From Mycobacteroides chelonae (GTDB lineage: Bacteria > Actinomycetota > Actinomycetes > Mycobacteriales > Mycobacteriaceae), in the NCBI RefSeq assembly GCF_016767715.1, contig NZ_CP050145.1, positions 4,154,001 through 4,218,000 on the forward strand: a stretch of 64,000 nt of DNA, read 5' to 3'. The notes beneath the pieces were generated by a model, which had not been told where the DNA came from, did no database searches, and saw only the letters and a list, made by a program, of their open reading frames with translations. The translations under genes and the position numbers were made by a program. Positions 17,369 to 26,155 of this stretch are shown one piece after another. Position 1 is the first letter of the stretch. Every line of letters starts with the position of its first letter.

Positions 17369-18306
17369 GCACTGACCTCGTAGGTGAGTTCCTTGGACCA
17401 GCTCGGCTGTTCGGCAAGCCAGCGCTTGGGGTAATAGTCGGACAGCTTGACCATGGTGTTGGCTACCGCGTGATACGGGCCGTGCAGAGGGTTCTGCGCA
17501 TTGGTGATCATCGCCGCACCAAGCCGCAGTACCTGGTACACCAGCAGTCGTGTGCCCTTGCCACGGCTGCCGACGTTGACGAACCGCTCCATCGCGTCGT
17601 ACAGGCGCTGCTCACGCAGGCCCATGCCAATCAGATTGCCCTTGATCCGGTTGATGAGCGGGATCCCGGTGCCGAGCCCCAAGAGCAGACCCATCAGCAG
17701 CGACGGGTTGAGCACGGTGGCGACATTCTCGATGACGACACGGCGCAGGTTGCCCTGGCCCATCATGTCCAACACATGGAAATCGACTGCCAGATGGCGT
17801 GATTCGTCGGAATTGATATGCCGGAAGGCCTGGTGGCAGATCGGGTCGTTGACCTCCTCCAGCAGGAATTTCAGCAGCGCGCCGTCCAGGGCCACTTCCA
17901 GTAACGGGATGATGGTGCCCAGCACGGTCAGCGACAGCCCGTCCGAGTAGCGGTCCAGCCATTCAATGGCCAAGCGCACGTTCACATTGGGGACGGGCAC
18001 TTCATCCTGCTCGAGCATGCCCCAGCGCCGCATCAATGCCAGCTCGGCATTCGCGTGCTTTTGCTCTTCGGCATGGAAGTACCGATAGATCTCCGCGAGC
18101 GTCTCGTTGGGGGCTTTCTTGGCCAACGCCGAAAAGCCTCGCGCACCGATGTTCTCGATCCAGACCAGGTCGGCCATGAAGGCCTTCAGCTTGGGCCGCT
18201 GCTCATCGGTGATCTGCTCGGCACCGGGTGCGTCCCAGTCCACATCGGCCAGGGCCCACTGTTTGTCCTTGATGGTCTGCAGCATGTCTTCCAGAACAAT
18301 GGCCAT
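17365..18306 (-). CDS. Ferritin-like diiron protein, predicted oxidase/oxygenase or metal-dependent hydrolase
   Basis: A 313-residue, almost entirely helical protein. The residues fit a four-helix diiron centre: Glu51 (WIEN), Glu81-x-x-His84 (EEQKH), Glu137 (LLEVALDG) and Glu168-x-x-His171 (DESRH). This ExxH pair arrangement is that of ferritin-like oxygenases and desaturases; a similar group is often annotated only as metal-dependent hydrolase. A hydrophobic stretch near residues 190-220 could touch the membrane. It starts 12 bases after the fused flavoprotein-esterase and overlaps the monooxygenase by 4 bases, so all three are made together. A hydroxylation step before ketone formation would be consistent, but that is inference. 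Confidence 0.7.
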   Translation of the reverse strand: MAIVLEDMLQTIKDKQWALADVDWDAPGAEQITDEQRPKLKAFMADLVWIENIGARGFSALAKKAPNETLAEIYRYFHAEEQKHANAELALMRRWGMLEQDEVPVPNVNVRLAIEWLDRYSDGLSLTVLGTIIPLLEVALDGALLKFLLEEVNDPICHQAFRHINSDESRHLAVDFHVLDMMGQGNLRRVVIENVATVLNPSLLMGLLLGLGTGIPLINRIKGNLIGMGLREQRLYDAMERFVNVGSRGKGTRLLVYQVLRLGAAMITNAQNPLHGPYHAVANTMVKLSDYYPKRWLAEQPSWSKELTYEVSA

Positions 18307-18318
18307 CTCTCGTCCTTC

Positions 18319-20358
18319 CTACGCGGTCCGGGCCGTGCGTGACGGCCGATGGGTCAGCACCCCGGTGATGAATCGGGCGGCCTCGCTCAGCGCCGGGTTG
18401 GCCTCCGGAATCAACCGGGGCAACGCCTGGAAAACATGGATCTGGCCGGGCCAGACCTGCAGATCGCACTGCCCGCCGGCCCGCTCGATCATGTGTGCCA
18501 GCTGCTGCGCGTCGGCGGCCAGGAACTCGACTCCGCCAGCCTGAATAAGAATGGGCGGCAATGCGATACCGGGCGGAAAGCTCAGGCGTAGGCGTGGCGA
18601 ATCCGCGGGCTCAGCGCGGGTGTATTTGTCCACCAGATGTTTGGCGGCCGCCGCGGTGATGACCGGGTCGGGCTGCACCTTTTCGCGTTCGGCGGCCAGA
18701 CCGAGCGTCAGGTCCAGCAGGGGCGACAACAATGCCATCGCGCCCGGCTGGGGTATACCCAGCCGATGATTCTCGATGAGCAGGTCCACCGCGAGATGGC
18801 CACCCGCCGAATCACCGGCGACCACAATGTCCTGGGCAGCGTGGCCACGTTCCAGTAACCAGTCATAGGCGGCCCGAACATCGTCGGCAGCGGCCGGGAA
18901 GAGATGTTCGGGTGCCAGCCGGTAGTCGACGGTGAAGGCCGGCAGCCCCGTTGCCTCCGAAAGGCGGGCGACCATCGAACGGTGAGTTTTCGCCGAGCAG
19001 ATGACGTAGCCGCTGCCGTGGACGTACAAGATGACCGGACCGGGATCATCGGCGCTGAGCGCCGCGCCCGCCCGAACCCATTCTCCCCGTAGCGGATCTC
19101 TCAATCGAGCCACCTCGGTACCGCGGGGCATCGATCCGCCGATCGCCATGATGGTCGAGACGATCTGCCGCGCCAGCAGCACGCCCGGCTTACCCGTTTT
19201 GTCCAGGCGGGCCCGGGACAGCACTGGCCGCAATCCAATGGCGGTGAGCGCTGCGGTGGCTTTGGTGCGCCGTGAGGCCTCGACAACCACGGTTCCGGTC
19301 GCGTCCAGCGAGCGCAATGCCAGCGACACCCCGCCGACTACCGCGTTGATCCGTGCCTGCGTCTTGCGAGCACTGTCGCGACTCGGTTCGGTCGTCGGCG
19401 GATCGGCGATGAACAAGTTCGGGAAACCGGCCACCGTGGTCGGGATGCTGCCCGCCTGCTTCAGCTTCCGACGCCGCGCCCCTACCACCGACACCCTCTC
19501 GGTGCTCGAGCCCGCATCCGGGTTGGACGCGAAAATCACCGCATCGCACTGGTGGTCGATACCTTCGGCGGTGCGGATGCCCCCGCTGCTAAACCGGGCA
19601 ATCGGCCAGGTAACCAGCTTGCAGTTGCGCGCCTGCAAGGCGGTAAGGAACTCATCGGTCACCACGACGTTGGGGCGACCGGTGAGCCTTAACGGCGTCA
19701 GCTGACGCCGAATCCAGGGGTCCGGCACGCGCCGGCGCAGGTTGCGCTGGGCCACCACTTCGAGCAGTCCGCGCGATTTGGGCCGTCTACCCGAGAACCA
19801 GGCCTGGCGCGTCTCGTCGCGCAGCGTGCGGTCCAGAAGTTGCCCGATCCGGCCACTCGGCCGGGGCAGTATCCAATCGGGTGAGCTCTGAAAAAGTTTG
19901 ACAGTGGCGGCATTTCGCACCACTACCGGCAGAATCGACGCGGCGGCGGCACTGTTGCCCACCACCGCGACGCGCAGCCCAGCGAGCCCCGCACCGTCAC
20001 CGACCTCGGCGGCATCGAGGACCTTTCCGGTATATCCGTCGAGTCCCGGGATGTCCGGACTACCGCCCACCGACCCGGTGGCCAGCACCACCGTATGTGC
20101 AGTGACGCGTTGTCCCCCTTCTAAATCCACAATCCATATGTCATCGTCGAGTTCGATGCGGGTGACCTCGCTGCCGAACGTCACATGGGGGCCCAGCCCG
20201 AACAGGGCAATGGTGTCGTCACGCCAGCTCCCCGGTTCCGGCCGGGCGCGGTCAAGCACGGTGAAGCCGGTGATCCCTGCCTCCTGCAGGCCCACCGCAG
20301 TGCCCAAACCGGTGTATCCGGCGCCTACCACGACGACCGGCAGCACCGGGCCGGGCAT
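18319..20358 (-). CDS. Fusion of a degenerate flavin monooxygenase and an HSL-type esterase
   Basis: A 679-residue two-domain protein. Residues 1 to about 390 are flavoprotein-like with GAGYTG (11-16), a shortened GSW segment, LATG and a second Rossmann motif GNSAAA. The roughly 50-residue stretch holding YPGxxxD in true Baeyer-Villiger enzymes is missing, and the FxGxxxHxxxW fingerprint is reduced to YTGKVLDAAEV. Residues from about 400 form an alpha/beta hydrolase with HGSGY, the nucleophile in GDSAGG, and the Asp/His in AADAQQL and QIHVFQ. The ATG at 20358 shares one base with the TGA of the SDR upstream. One frame runs through both halves, so this is a genuine fusion. The esterase half looks active; the oxygenase half may be a binding or regulatory domain. 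Confidence 0.8.
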   Translation of the reverse strand: MPGPVLPVVVVGAGYTGLGTAVGLQEAGITGFTVLDRARPEPGSWRDDTIALFGLGPHVTFGSEVTRIELDDDIWIVDLEGGQRVTAHTVVLATGSVGGSPDIPGLDGYTGKVLDAAEVGDGAGLAGLRVAVVGNSAAAASILPVVVRNAATVKLFQSSPDWILPRPSGRIGQLLDRTLRDETRQAWFSGRRPKSRGLLEVVAQRNLRRRVPDPWIRRQLTPLRLTGRPNVVVTDEFLTALQARNCKLVTWPIARFSSGGIRTAEGIDHQCDAVIFASNPDAGSSTERVSVVGARRRKLKQAGSIPTTVAGFPNLFIADPPTTEPSRDSARKTQARINAVVGGVSLALRSLDATGTVVVEASRRTKATAALTAIGLRPVLSRARLDKTGKPGVLLARQIVSTIMAIGGSMPRGTEVARLRDPLRGEWVRAGAALSADDPGPVILYVHGSGYVICSAKTHRSMVARLSEATGLPAFTVDYRLAPEHLFPAAADDVRAAYDWLLERGHAAQDIVVAGDSAGGHLAVDLLIENHRLGIPQPGAMALLSPLLDLTLGLAAEREKVQPDPVITAAAAKHLVDKYTRAEPADSPRLRLSFPPGIALPPILIQAGGVEFLAADAQQLAHMIERAGGQCDLQVWPGQIHVFQALPRLIPEANPALSEAARFITGVLTHRPSRTARTA

Positions 20359-21284
20359 CACCGCACCACCTTGACCGGGGACTCCTGTTCGTAGGCGGTA
20401 TCCCATAACTCACGCGGATCGGTGTCCTCGGGAAGCAATCGGCCCAGTCGCGAGATGATTCCTGCGCCCCACGAATAGGGCACGGGAGCATGTCGTTTCA
20501 TGGCCCAGATGAGTTTGGCATCGGGCTGCGGCACCACATAGAGCCGCCCCCGGTCGTGTGCGTTGAGGGTGGTCTTCGCGATCCATTCCGGCGACACCCC
20601 AACCCATTTGAATGCGGTGCTCGCGAGGTTGCTCAGTGGCCCGGGGATACGCGCGCCATCCAGGATGTTGGTTTTGACCGCCGTGGGGCACAGCACGGTC
20701 ACGCGCACCCCGCTACCGGCCAGCTCGGCACGCAGCGTCTCCGACAGTGCGAGCACGGCGGCCTTGCTGACGTTATAGGGACCCATCAGTGGCGCGGCCG
20801 CGAAGCTGGCGGCCGACGATACGTTGATGATGCCGCCGAATCCCTGTTCCCGCAGCAGCGGCGTGAAGACCTGGCAGCCGTAGATCATTCCCCACATGTT
20901 GATACCGATGGTGGCGTTCCAATCGTCCATCGACACCTCACCGATGGGTTTACCGCCGGTTCCTATCCCCGCATTGTTGATCACCAGATCCGGGGTGTGT
21001 CCCAGCCAGTCGGTAGCGACATCGGCCAGCTTGACGATCTCGTCGTACGAGCTGACATCACACGCGACCGGGTGCGCGCTGACCCGTCCGAGCTGGTCGG
21101 CAGTCTCTCGCGCGCGGGCCAGGTTGATATCGGCGCACACCACCCGGCCGCCGCGGGCCACGATGGCCTCTGCGAATGCTCGGCCGATCCCGCTGCCCGC
21201 GCCCGTCACCACTGCGCTGGCCCCGTAGCTGACCTTTGGACGTCGGCGCGGGTAGGCTCCCGCGTCGGGTGCCGTCATTGGCAT
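20358..21284 (-). CDS. Short-chain dehydrogenase/reductase
   Basis: A 308-residue classical SDR with TGAGSGIG near residue 28, Asp in CADINL (NAD preference likely), NNAGIG, a catalytic Ser in NVSSAAS and YNVSK. The C-terminal 70 residues (LIWAMKRHAPVPYSWGAGIISRLGRLLPED) are a longer tail typical of lipid-acting mycobacterial SDRs. GTG 21287, ATG 21284 and ATG 21278 are all possible starts; 21284 has GAAGGG 3 to 8 bases before it. It is the first gene of a four-gene operon. Upstream the repeated GTAAAC-GTAAAC (about 21315-21326) could be part of an operator. Confidence 0.85.
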   Translation of the reverse strand: MPMTAPDAGAYPRRRPKVSYGASAVVTGAGSGIGRAFAEAIVARGGRVVCADINLARARETADQLGRVSAHPVACDVSSYDEIVKLADVATDWLGHTPDLVINNAGIGTGGKPIGEVSMDDWNATIGINMWGMIYGCQVFTPLLREQGFGGIINVSSAASFAAAPLMGPYNVSKAAVLALSETLRAELAGSGVRVTVLCPTAVKTNILDGARIPGPLSNLASTAFKWVGVSPEWIAKTTLNAHDRGRLYVVPQPDAKLIWAMKRHAPVPYSWGAGIISRLGRLLPEDTDPRELWDTAYEQESPVKVVR

Positions 21285-21401
21285 CACCCTTCGCTTATCG
21301 CTTACGCATCACTCGTAAACGTAAACTAAGCGTCTGTCACGCCCGACTGCTTGTCAAGAGTCCGGCGAGATTAATGTCGGGTTAGTCGTACCGCGTGCAG
21401 G

Positions 21402-21956
21402 CTACCGCAGGGCAGTCAGGCCATCGATCGAGCTGCCGTTCTTCTCCAGCGCACTGTCCAGAGTCATCTTCTCCTCGGGCACCTTCTCGATGTGCTTCTC
21501 GTACACGTCGCGATGTCCCACGAAGTCCATCAGCGGAACCGAATAACCGCACGAATCGGCCACCCGGGTGACATCAACCAAAATGATTGAACGCGCACCC
21601 TTTTCGAGCTCCTGGGTGAAGTGGCTGCGAAGTTCCGGGTACTCAGGCTCGTTGAACTGCACCACACGCGCGGTGCCATGGAGCCTGATGATGCGGCAGC
21701 GCTTGTCGAACGAGCAGAACATGAGCACGATGCGCCCGTTGTCCCGCACGTGCGCGATGGTCTCCGCACCGCTGCCGAAGTAGTCCAGGTAGCCCACCCG
21801 GTGTGGACCGAGCACCGCGAAGGTCCCGGCCATGCCCTTGGGGGAGACATTGACATGCCCGTCCGGGCCGGAGGGTGCGGTGCCCACGAAGAACACCGGC
21901 TGCTCGGTCAGCCATCGAGCAAGCTTGTCGTCGATCTCCTCGTACACATGGCCCAT
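21402..21956 (-). CDS. Pyridoxamine 5'-phosphate oxidase-family (split-barrel flavin-binding) protein
   Basis: A 184-residue protein with the PPOX split-barrel layout: an N-terminal helix (LARWLTEQPVFFVGTA), a beta region with HVNVSPKGMAG, GYLDYFGSGAETIAHVRDNGRIVLMFCSFDK and RIIRLHGTARVV. These small proteins bind FMN or F420 and reduce or sense various substrates. It lies between the oxygenase operon and the fadD gene on the same strand, with 51 bases to fadD's stop and 114 to the SDR, so it may be transcribed separately. The exact cofactor is not visible from sequence. Confidence 0.8.
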   Translation of the reverse strand: MGHVYEEIDDKLARWLTEQPVFFVGTAPSGPDGHVNVSPKGMAGTFAVLGPHRVGYLDYFGSGAETIAHVRDNGRIVLMFCSFDKRCRIIRLHGTARVVQFNEPEYPELRSHFTQELEKGARSIILVDVTRVADSCGYSVPLMDFVGHRDVYEKHIEKVPEEKMTLDSALEKNGSSIDGLTALR

Positions 21957-22007
21957 GCGCTCCAGGGTGCCACTCGGGTCTGAGAATCCGCCAGCGGATT
22001 TCGCAGG

Positions 22008-23582
22008 TCAGATACGCGCGCGCAGGTCCTTGCGCAGGATCTTGCCCGCCGCGCTCTTGGGGATCGCGTCGATGAACTCCACCTGCCGAATCCGCTTGTG
22101 CGGAGCCACTTTCTGCTCGACGAAGGCCATAACGGCCTCATCGGTGAGGTCGGAATCGGTGCGCACCACAAAGGCTTTGGGAATCTCGCCACTGGACGGG
22201 TCGGGAACGCCGATCACGGCGGCGTCGCCGATACCCGGGTGGGACAGCAGCAGCGCCTCCAATTCCGCGGGCGGCACCTGGTAGCCCTTGTACTTGATGA
22301 GCTCCTTGAGCCGGTCGACGATCGTCACCACTCCGTCGGCACGCACGACAGCGATATCTCCGGTGTGCAGGAATCCGTCAGGCTCGATCGTGGCCGCGGT
22401 GGCCTCCTCGTTGCCGAGGTAACCGGCCATCACATTGGGGCCCCGTACCAGCAGCTCGCCGGGGGCACTCTCGCCTTCGGCCGGTACATCGATCTCCGCA
22501 CCGGTCTCGGTGTCGATGAGCTTGTTCTCGGTGTTCGGGACCGGAATACCCACCGAGTTCAGCGGAATGTCGGGCCGGCCCGGCGGGATGAGGTGGCTGA
22601 CGGGGCTCAACTCGGTCATGCCATAACCCTGGCTGACGCGGCAATTGAGTCGTGCGGCAACGGCATTGCCCAGCTGTTCGTCCAACGGAGCGGCGCCGGA
22701 GAACACCGATCGCAAGCAGGAGACGTCATGCTTGTCGACATCCGGATGCTTGGCCAGCACCACCGCCACCGGCGGCGCCACGAAGACGTGGTCCACGCGG
22801 TAGTTGGCGATGGAACCCAGGAAGGTATCGAGCTCGAAGCGCGGCAGGATCACCAGCTCGGCGCCCAGCTTGAGCTGCACGTTGAGCAGTACGACCAAGC
22901 CGTAGATGTGGAAGAACGGAAGGACGGCCAGCACCCGGTCGCCTTGCTCCACTCCGTACAGGTGTTTGGCCTGCGCGATGTTGGCGACCAGGTTGTAGTG
23001 GGTGAGCATGACGCCCTTGGCCTTGCCGGTGGTTCCCGAGGAATACGGCAGCACTGCCAAATGCGTTGCCGGGTCGAACGAAACCTCCGGCGGCGCCAGA
23101 TCGGGCCGCACGATGTCGGCCAGCGAGCGACGCCCCTCGACGGGGTCGATGGTGATCACATTGGCAGCATCGATGCCCGCGATCTCCGCGGCCTCCAGCG
23201 CGCGCGACAGCAGCGGCGAGACCGTGAAAACGAGCTGCGCCTTGGAATCGATGAGCTGCTTGGCCAGTTCCTCGGCGGTGTACAACACGTTGACGGTGCT
23301 GGCGGTACCGCCCGCACGCAAGATGCCGTGCAGCACCACCGCGAACGTCGAGCAGTTCGGCAGGAAGACCGCTGCGACATCGCCGAGGCCGAACCCGCGG
23401 GCGGCCAGACCCGCCGCCGTGGCGTCGACCTGCGACCGCAGCTCGCCGAAGGTGGTCTGCGCACCGGAAAGCCCGTCGATCAGCGCGACACGACTGTCGT
23501 CTACGCCGGTATCTCCGAATACGTACTCGTAGACCGAGCAGTCGGGAATGGAAACGTCGGGCAGAGGGCTACGAAACGTCAC
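22008..23582 (-). CDS. Acyl-CoA/4-coumarate-CoA ligase-like AMP-forming enzyme
   Basis: A 524-residue adenylate-forming ligase. The phosphate-binding loop YSSGTTGKAKGV is near residue 182, QGYGMTEL near 317, the GDIAVV hinge near 410, and the catalytic Lys in PKSAAGKILRKDL near 510. It resembles the 4CL/FadD group and would activate a carboxylic acid to an adenylate and then a CoA thioester. The start is GTG. Placed downstream of YbjN and beside the oxygenase cluster, it could take the acid released by the esterases into beta-oxidation or lipid synthesis (inference). Confidence 0.85.
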   Translation of the reverse strand: MTFRSPLPDVSIPDCSVYEYVFGDTGVDDSRVALIDGLSGAQTTFGELRSQVDATAAGLAARGFGLGDVAAVFLPNCSTFAVVLHGILRAGGTASTVNVLYTAEELAKQLIDSKAQLVFTVSPLLSRALEAAEIAGIDAANVITIDPVEGRRSLADIVRPDLAPPEVSFDPATHLAVLPYSSGTTGKAKGVMLTHYNLVANIAQAKHLYGVEQGDRVLAVLPFFHIYGLVVLLNVQLKLGAELVILPRFELDTFLGSIANYRVDHVFVAPPVAVVLAKHPDVDKHDVSCLRSVFSGAAPLDEQLGNAVAARLNCRVSQGYGMTELSPVSHLIPPGRPDIPLNSVGIPVPNTENKLIDTETGAEIDVPAEGESAPGELLVRGPNVMAGYLGNEEATAATIEPDGFLHTGDIAVVRADGVVTIVDRLKELIKYKGYQVPPAELEALLLSHPGIGDAAVIGVPDPSSGEIPKAFVVRTDSDLTDEAVMAFVEQKVAPHKRIRQVEFIDAIPKSAAGKILRKDLRARI

Positions 23583-23659
23583 GCCGGACAGTCTTGCACG
23601 CCGCGTCTAGTCCGTGCTGATGGTCCTTGCGTCTTCGGGCCTGTACTGCCCGAAGACGG

Positions 23660-24163
23660 TTAATCCTCGATGAGATGCTCGAAGGCCTCAAGGTTCTTCA
23701 ACGACTCGCCCCGCGAAGTACGCCACGCCCATTCCTTCTGAATGGACGTCTTGAATCCCAGCTCCAGCAAGATGTTGAAGTCGTTGTCCACGGCTTCCAG
23801 CACCTGCCCGAGCAACCTGTCGATCTCATCCGGGGTAACCGCGGGCAGCGGCAGGCGGCCCACCAGGTAGATGTCGCCCATGTTGTCGATCGTGTACGCG
23901 ACGGCGTACAAGCGGCGGTTGCGTTTGAGCAGGTAGCGGTAAACGCCCTCGGTGTTCTCGTCGGGTCGGCGACAAACGAACACCTCGACGCGCACGGCAT
24001 GCTCACCCGGGCTGAGCATCGTGGTGATCTTCTGCTTGCGTTCGCCCGGCAGCTCCACGATCAGCGCCGGTTTGCCGTCCGGCCCGTGGTGCTCGGTAAA
24101 GGTGACCTCCCGGTCCACCAGCGTCCGCACAATGGTGGCGTAGGCATCCCCCGCGGTGGTCAT
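23660..24163 (-). CDS. YbjN-domain protein (Rv0487-like)
   Basis: A 167-residue protein of the YbjN/type III secretion chaperone-like fold, with [56 protein letters not shown] and a C-terminal helix. Its ATG overlaps the stop of mshA (ATGA), and the same pairing is found in M. tuberculosis as Rv0486-Rv0487. The molecular role is unknown; coupling with mshA suggests a link to mycothiol metabolism but proves nothing. No membrane or signal segments. Confidence 0.85.
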   Translation of the reverse strand: MTTAGDAYATIVRTLVDREVTFTEHHGPDGKPALIVELPGERKQKITTMLSPGEHAVRVEVFVCRRPDENTEGVYRYLLKRNRRLYAVAYTIDNMGDIYLVGRLPLPAVTPDEIDRLLGQVLEAVDNDFNILLELGFKTSIQKEWAWRTSRGESLKNLEAFEHLIED

Positions 24164-25491
24164 CGCCGCAAGCCGGACAGCCGGCGCGACCGGAATCGCG
24201 CACGCGGCGCACGCGGCGTCGCGGGCCTTTGTGGTGCACGGTAATCAGCGATGGCGCGGCTGTAGCTGGCCAGCAGGGCCTCGGCGGTGCTGGACCAGGA
24301 GAAGCCCGCGGCGTGCGCAGCGGCCGCCTGGCTGAGCTCGGAACCGTTACGCGCCAATAAGTTCCCGATGGCATCCGCCCAGTCCTGGGTGCAATGCGTC
24401 GGGACCAGAAGACCGGTACGTTGATCCGCGACAGCTACCGGAAGGCCTCCCACGTCGGCCGCCACCACCGGGGTGCCACACGCTTGAGCCTCGATCGCCA
24501 CGAGGCCAAATGATTCCGAATAGCTGGGCACCGCAACGATATCGGCTGCCCGATATACCTGGGCAAGCCGCTCTCGTGACTGCGGCGGTAGGAAGGTGAC
24601 ACGGGCCGCGATGCCGAGATCCACGGCGAGATCCTGCAACGCCGTGGGCTCGTCGAGACCGCTACCGGATGGCCCGCCGACGATGAGAACTCGCACCCCT
24701 GGCAGCTGCTGGGCCGCACGTACCAGCAGGTCGGGAGCCTTGAGCGGCTGAATTCTTCCGACGAAGGCGACGATCTGTTCATCGGCTCGCAGGCCGAGCT
24801 CGGCACGCGCGGCCGACTTGTCTCCGGGCGTGAACACGTCCAAATCGACACCCGGATGCACGATATCGATGCGGCCGGGGTCTGCGGCATGTATCGAAAC
24901 CAGCTGCTCTGCTTCATCTTTGGTGTTGACGATGAGCCGGTCGGCCTCATCCACCACCTGCTGCTCCCCCACCGCACGCAACGCGGGCTCCGGACGGTCT
25001 CCTTCGGCGAGCGTCCGATTCTTCACCGCGGCGAGCGTATGCGCGGTGTGAACCAGCGGAACGCCCCATCGGTCCCGGGCCAGCCAGCCCGCCTGACCGG
25101 AAAGCCAGTAGTGCGAGTGAACCAGGTTGTAGTAGCCCGGCTCGTGGACCGCCTCGGCGCGCAACACCCCGGCGGTGAATGCGCACAGCTGGGTGGGCAG
25201 GTCGTACTTGTCCAGGCCCTCGAACGGCCCCGCGACGATATTGCGCACGGTCACCCCATCGGCGACGGATACCACCGGCTCATCGGAGGAGGCGGTGGCA
25301 CGGGTGAAGATGTCGACGGCGACACCCCGGCGAGCCAGTTGAAGGGCCGTTTGCAGCACGTAGACGTTCATGCCGCCGGCATCGCCGGTGCCCGGCTGAG
25401 CCAGTGGCGAGGTGTGTACGGATAGGACGGCGATGCGGCGCGGCTTCAGCGCCGAAACCGCCCGGCGCGCGAACTCATCGCCACTAAGCAC
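24160..25491 (-). CDS. mshA: D-inositol-3-phosphate glycosyltransferase MshA
   Basis: A 443-residue GT-B glycosyltransferase (GT4) for the first step of mycothiol synthesis, transferring GlcNAc from UDP-GlcNAc to inositol 3-phosphate. The N-terminal domain contains [22 protein letters not shown] with the sugar-acceptor glycine loop, then HSHYWLSG; the C-terminal domain has [17 protein letters not shown] and the donor-binding [19 protein letters not shown]. The start is GTG at 25491. The 25-residue basic C-terminus is longer than the catalytic fold needs. Neighbours match Rv0486. Confidence 0.95.
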   Translation of the reverse strand: MLSGDEFARRAVSALKPRRIAVLSVHTSPLAQPGTGDAGGMNVYVLQTALQLARRGVAVDIFTRATASSDEPVVSVADGVTVRNIVAGPFEGLDKYDLPTQLCAFTAGVLRAEAVHEPGYYNLVHSHYWLSGQAGWLARDRWGVPLVHTAHTLAAVKNRTLAEGDRPEPALRAVGEQQVVDEADRLIVNTKDEAEQLVSIHAADPGRIDIVHPGVDLDVFTPGDKSAARAELGLRADEQIVAFVGRIQPLKAPDLLVRAAQQLPGVRVLIVGGPSGSGLDEPTALQDLAVDLGIAARVTFLPPQSRERLAQVYRAADIVAVPSYSESFGLVAIEAQACGTPVVAADVGGLPVAVADQRTGLLVPTHCTQDWADAIGNLLARNGSELSQAAAAHAAGFSWSSTAEALLASYSRAIADYRAPQRPATPRAPRARFRSRRLSGLRR

Positions 25492-25555
25492 ACTGCCATC
25501 TTGTCACTAGCGCACAAGCTATCGGTGCGCAGCACTCCTACCAGCGGCTTGAGCC

Positions 25556-26017
25556 TCAGCGTGCGGCGATCTTCTGCCGATATCCCTCTTCGAGGATCTT
25601 CCGCAACTTCTCATCCGAATGCGTGATGGCCAGCGAGATGAACGGTGAGATGACCTTGCCCAGCGCCCGCCCGGCGAGCCCGCCCGGCAGCCGGTAGTCG
25701 ATGTTGATCTCCAGCTCGGTTTCGTCATCGGATATCGGCCGGAACCGGCATTCGATCTGGTTGTCGATCCCGGAACGCGACTCGGTGGTGAACAGGGTGT
25801 CGGGGTCCCACCCCGTCACCTCGATCGTCGACCGGAGCGTGGCGCCGAGGTTGATGGCGATATCGTATTTCGCCCCGAGCCCCCGCGGCACGTCGTTCAC
25901 AAAACGAACGTGCTCGATTCCGAACATCCAGTCCGCCAGATGGTGCGCATCACTGATGTAGTCGAAGGCATACGCCATCGGCACCTTCGCAGAGGACACG
26001 TGGTGGATATGCGTCAT
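25556..26017 (-). CDS. SRPBCC (START-like) family protein
   Basis: A 153-residue protein beginning at ATG 26017 (MTHIHHVSSAKVPMAYAFDYI). It has the SRPBCC pattern: strand, helix with DAHHLADWMFG, seven strands (TLRSTIEVTGWDPDTLF, ETELEINIDYRLPG) and a long C-terminal helix ending IAAR. Such proteins bind lipophilic ligands. The open frame extends 20 codons further upstream but those are not typical of the family. It is between mshA and the ROK regulator, on the same strand, 64 bases before mshA. No ligand can be assigned. Confidence 0.75.
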   Translation of the reverse strand: MTHIHHVSSAKVPMAYAFDYISDAHHLADWMFGIEHVRFVNDVPRGLGAKYDIAINLGATLRSTIEVTGWDPDTLFTTESRSGIDNQIECRFRPISDDETELEINIDYRLPGGLAGRALGKVISPFISLAITHSDEKLRKILEEGYRQKIAAR

Positions 26018-26155
26018 GCGCACATGCCTATCACTTTTTGGCCCCGAGTCGTAGATTCGCGGCCAAATCGCCAGCAATCACATCGCCTCGGTGAGGCTAT
26101 GACGGAAAACCGCGGGAATTCCCGCCATAGCGTCACTCTCGGCGCATGACGAGCC

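Noticed and set aside
22098..23663. 521-codon plus-strand frame opposite the acyl-CoA ligase
   Set aside because: Gln/Arg/His-rich translation without domain motifs; the minus strand has all AMP-ligase motifs.
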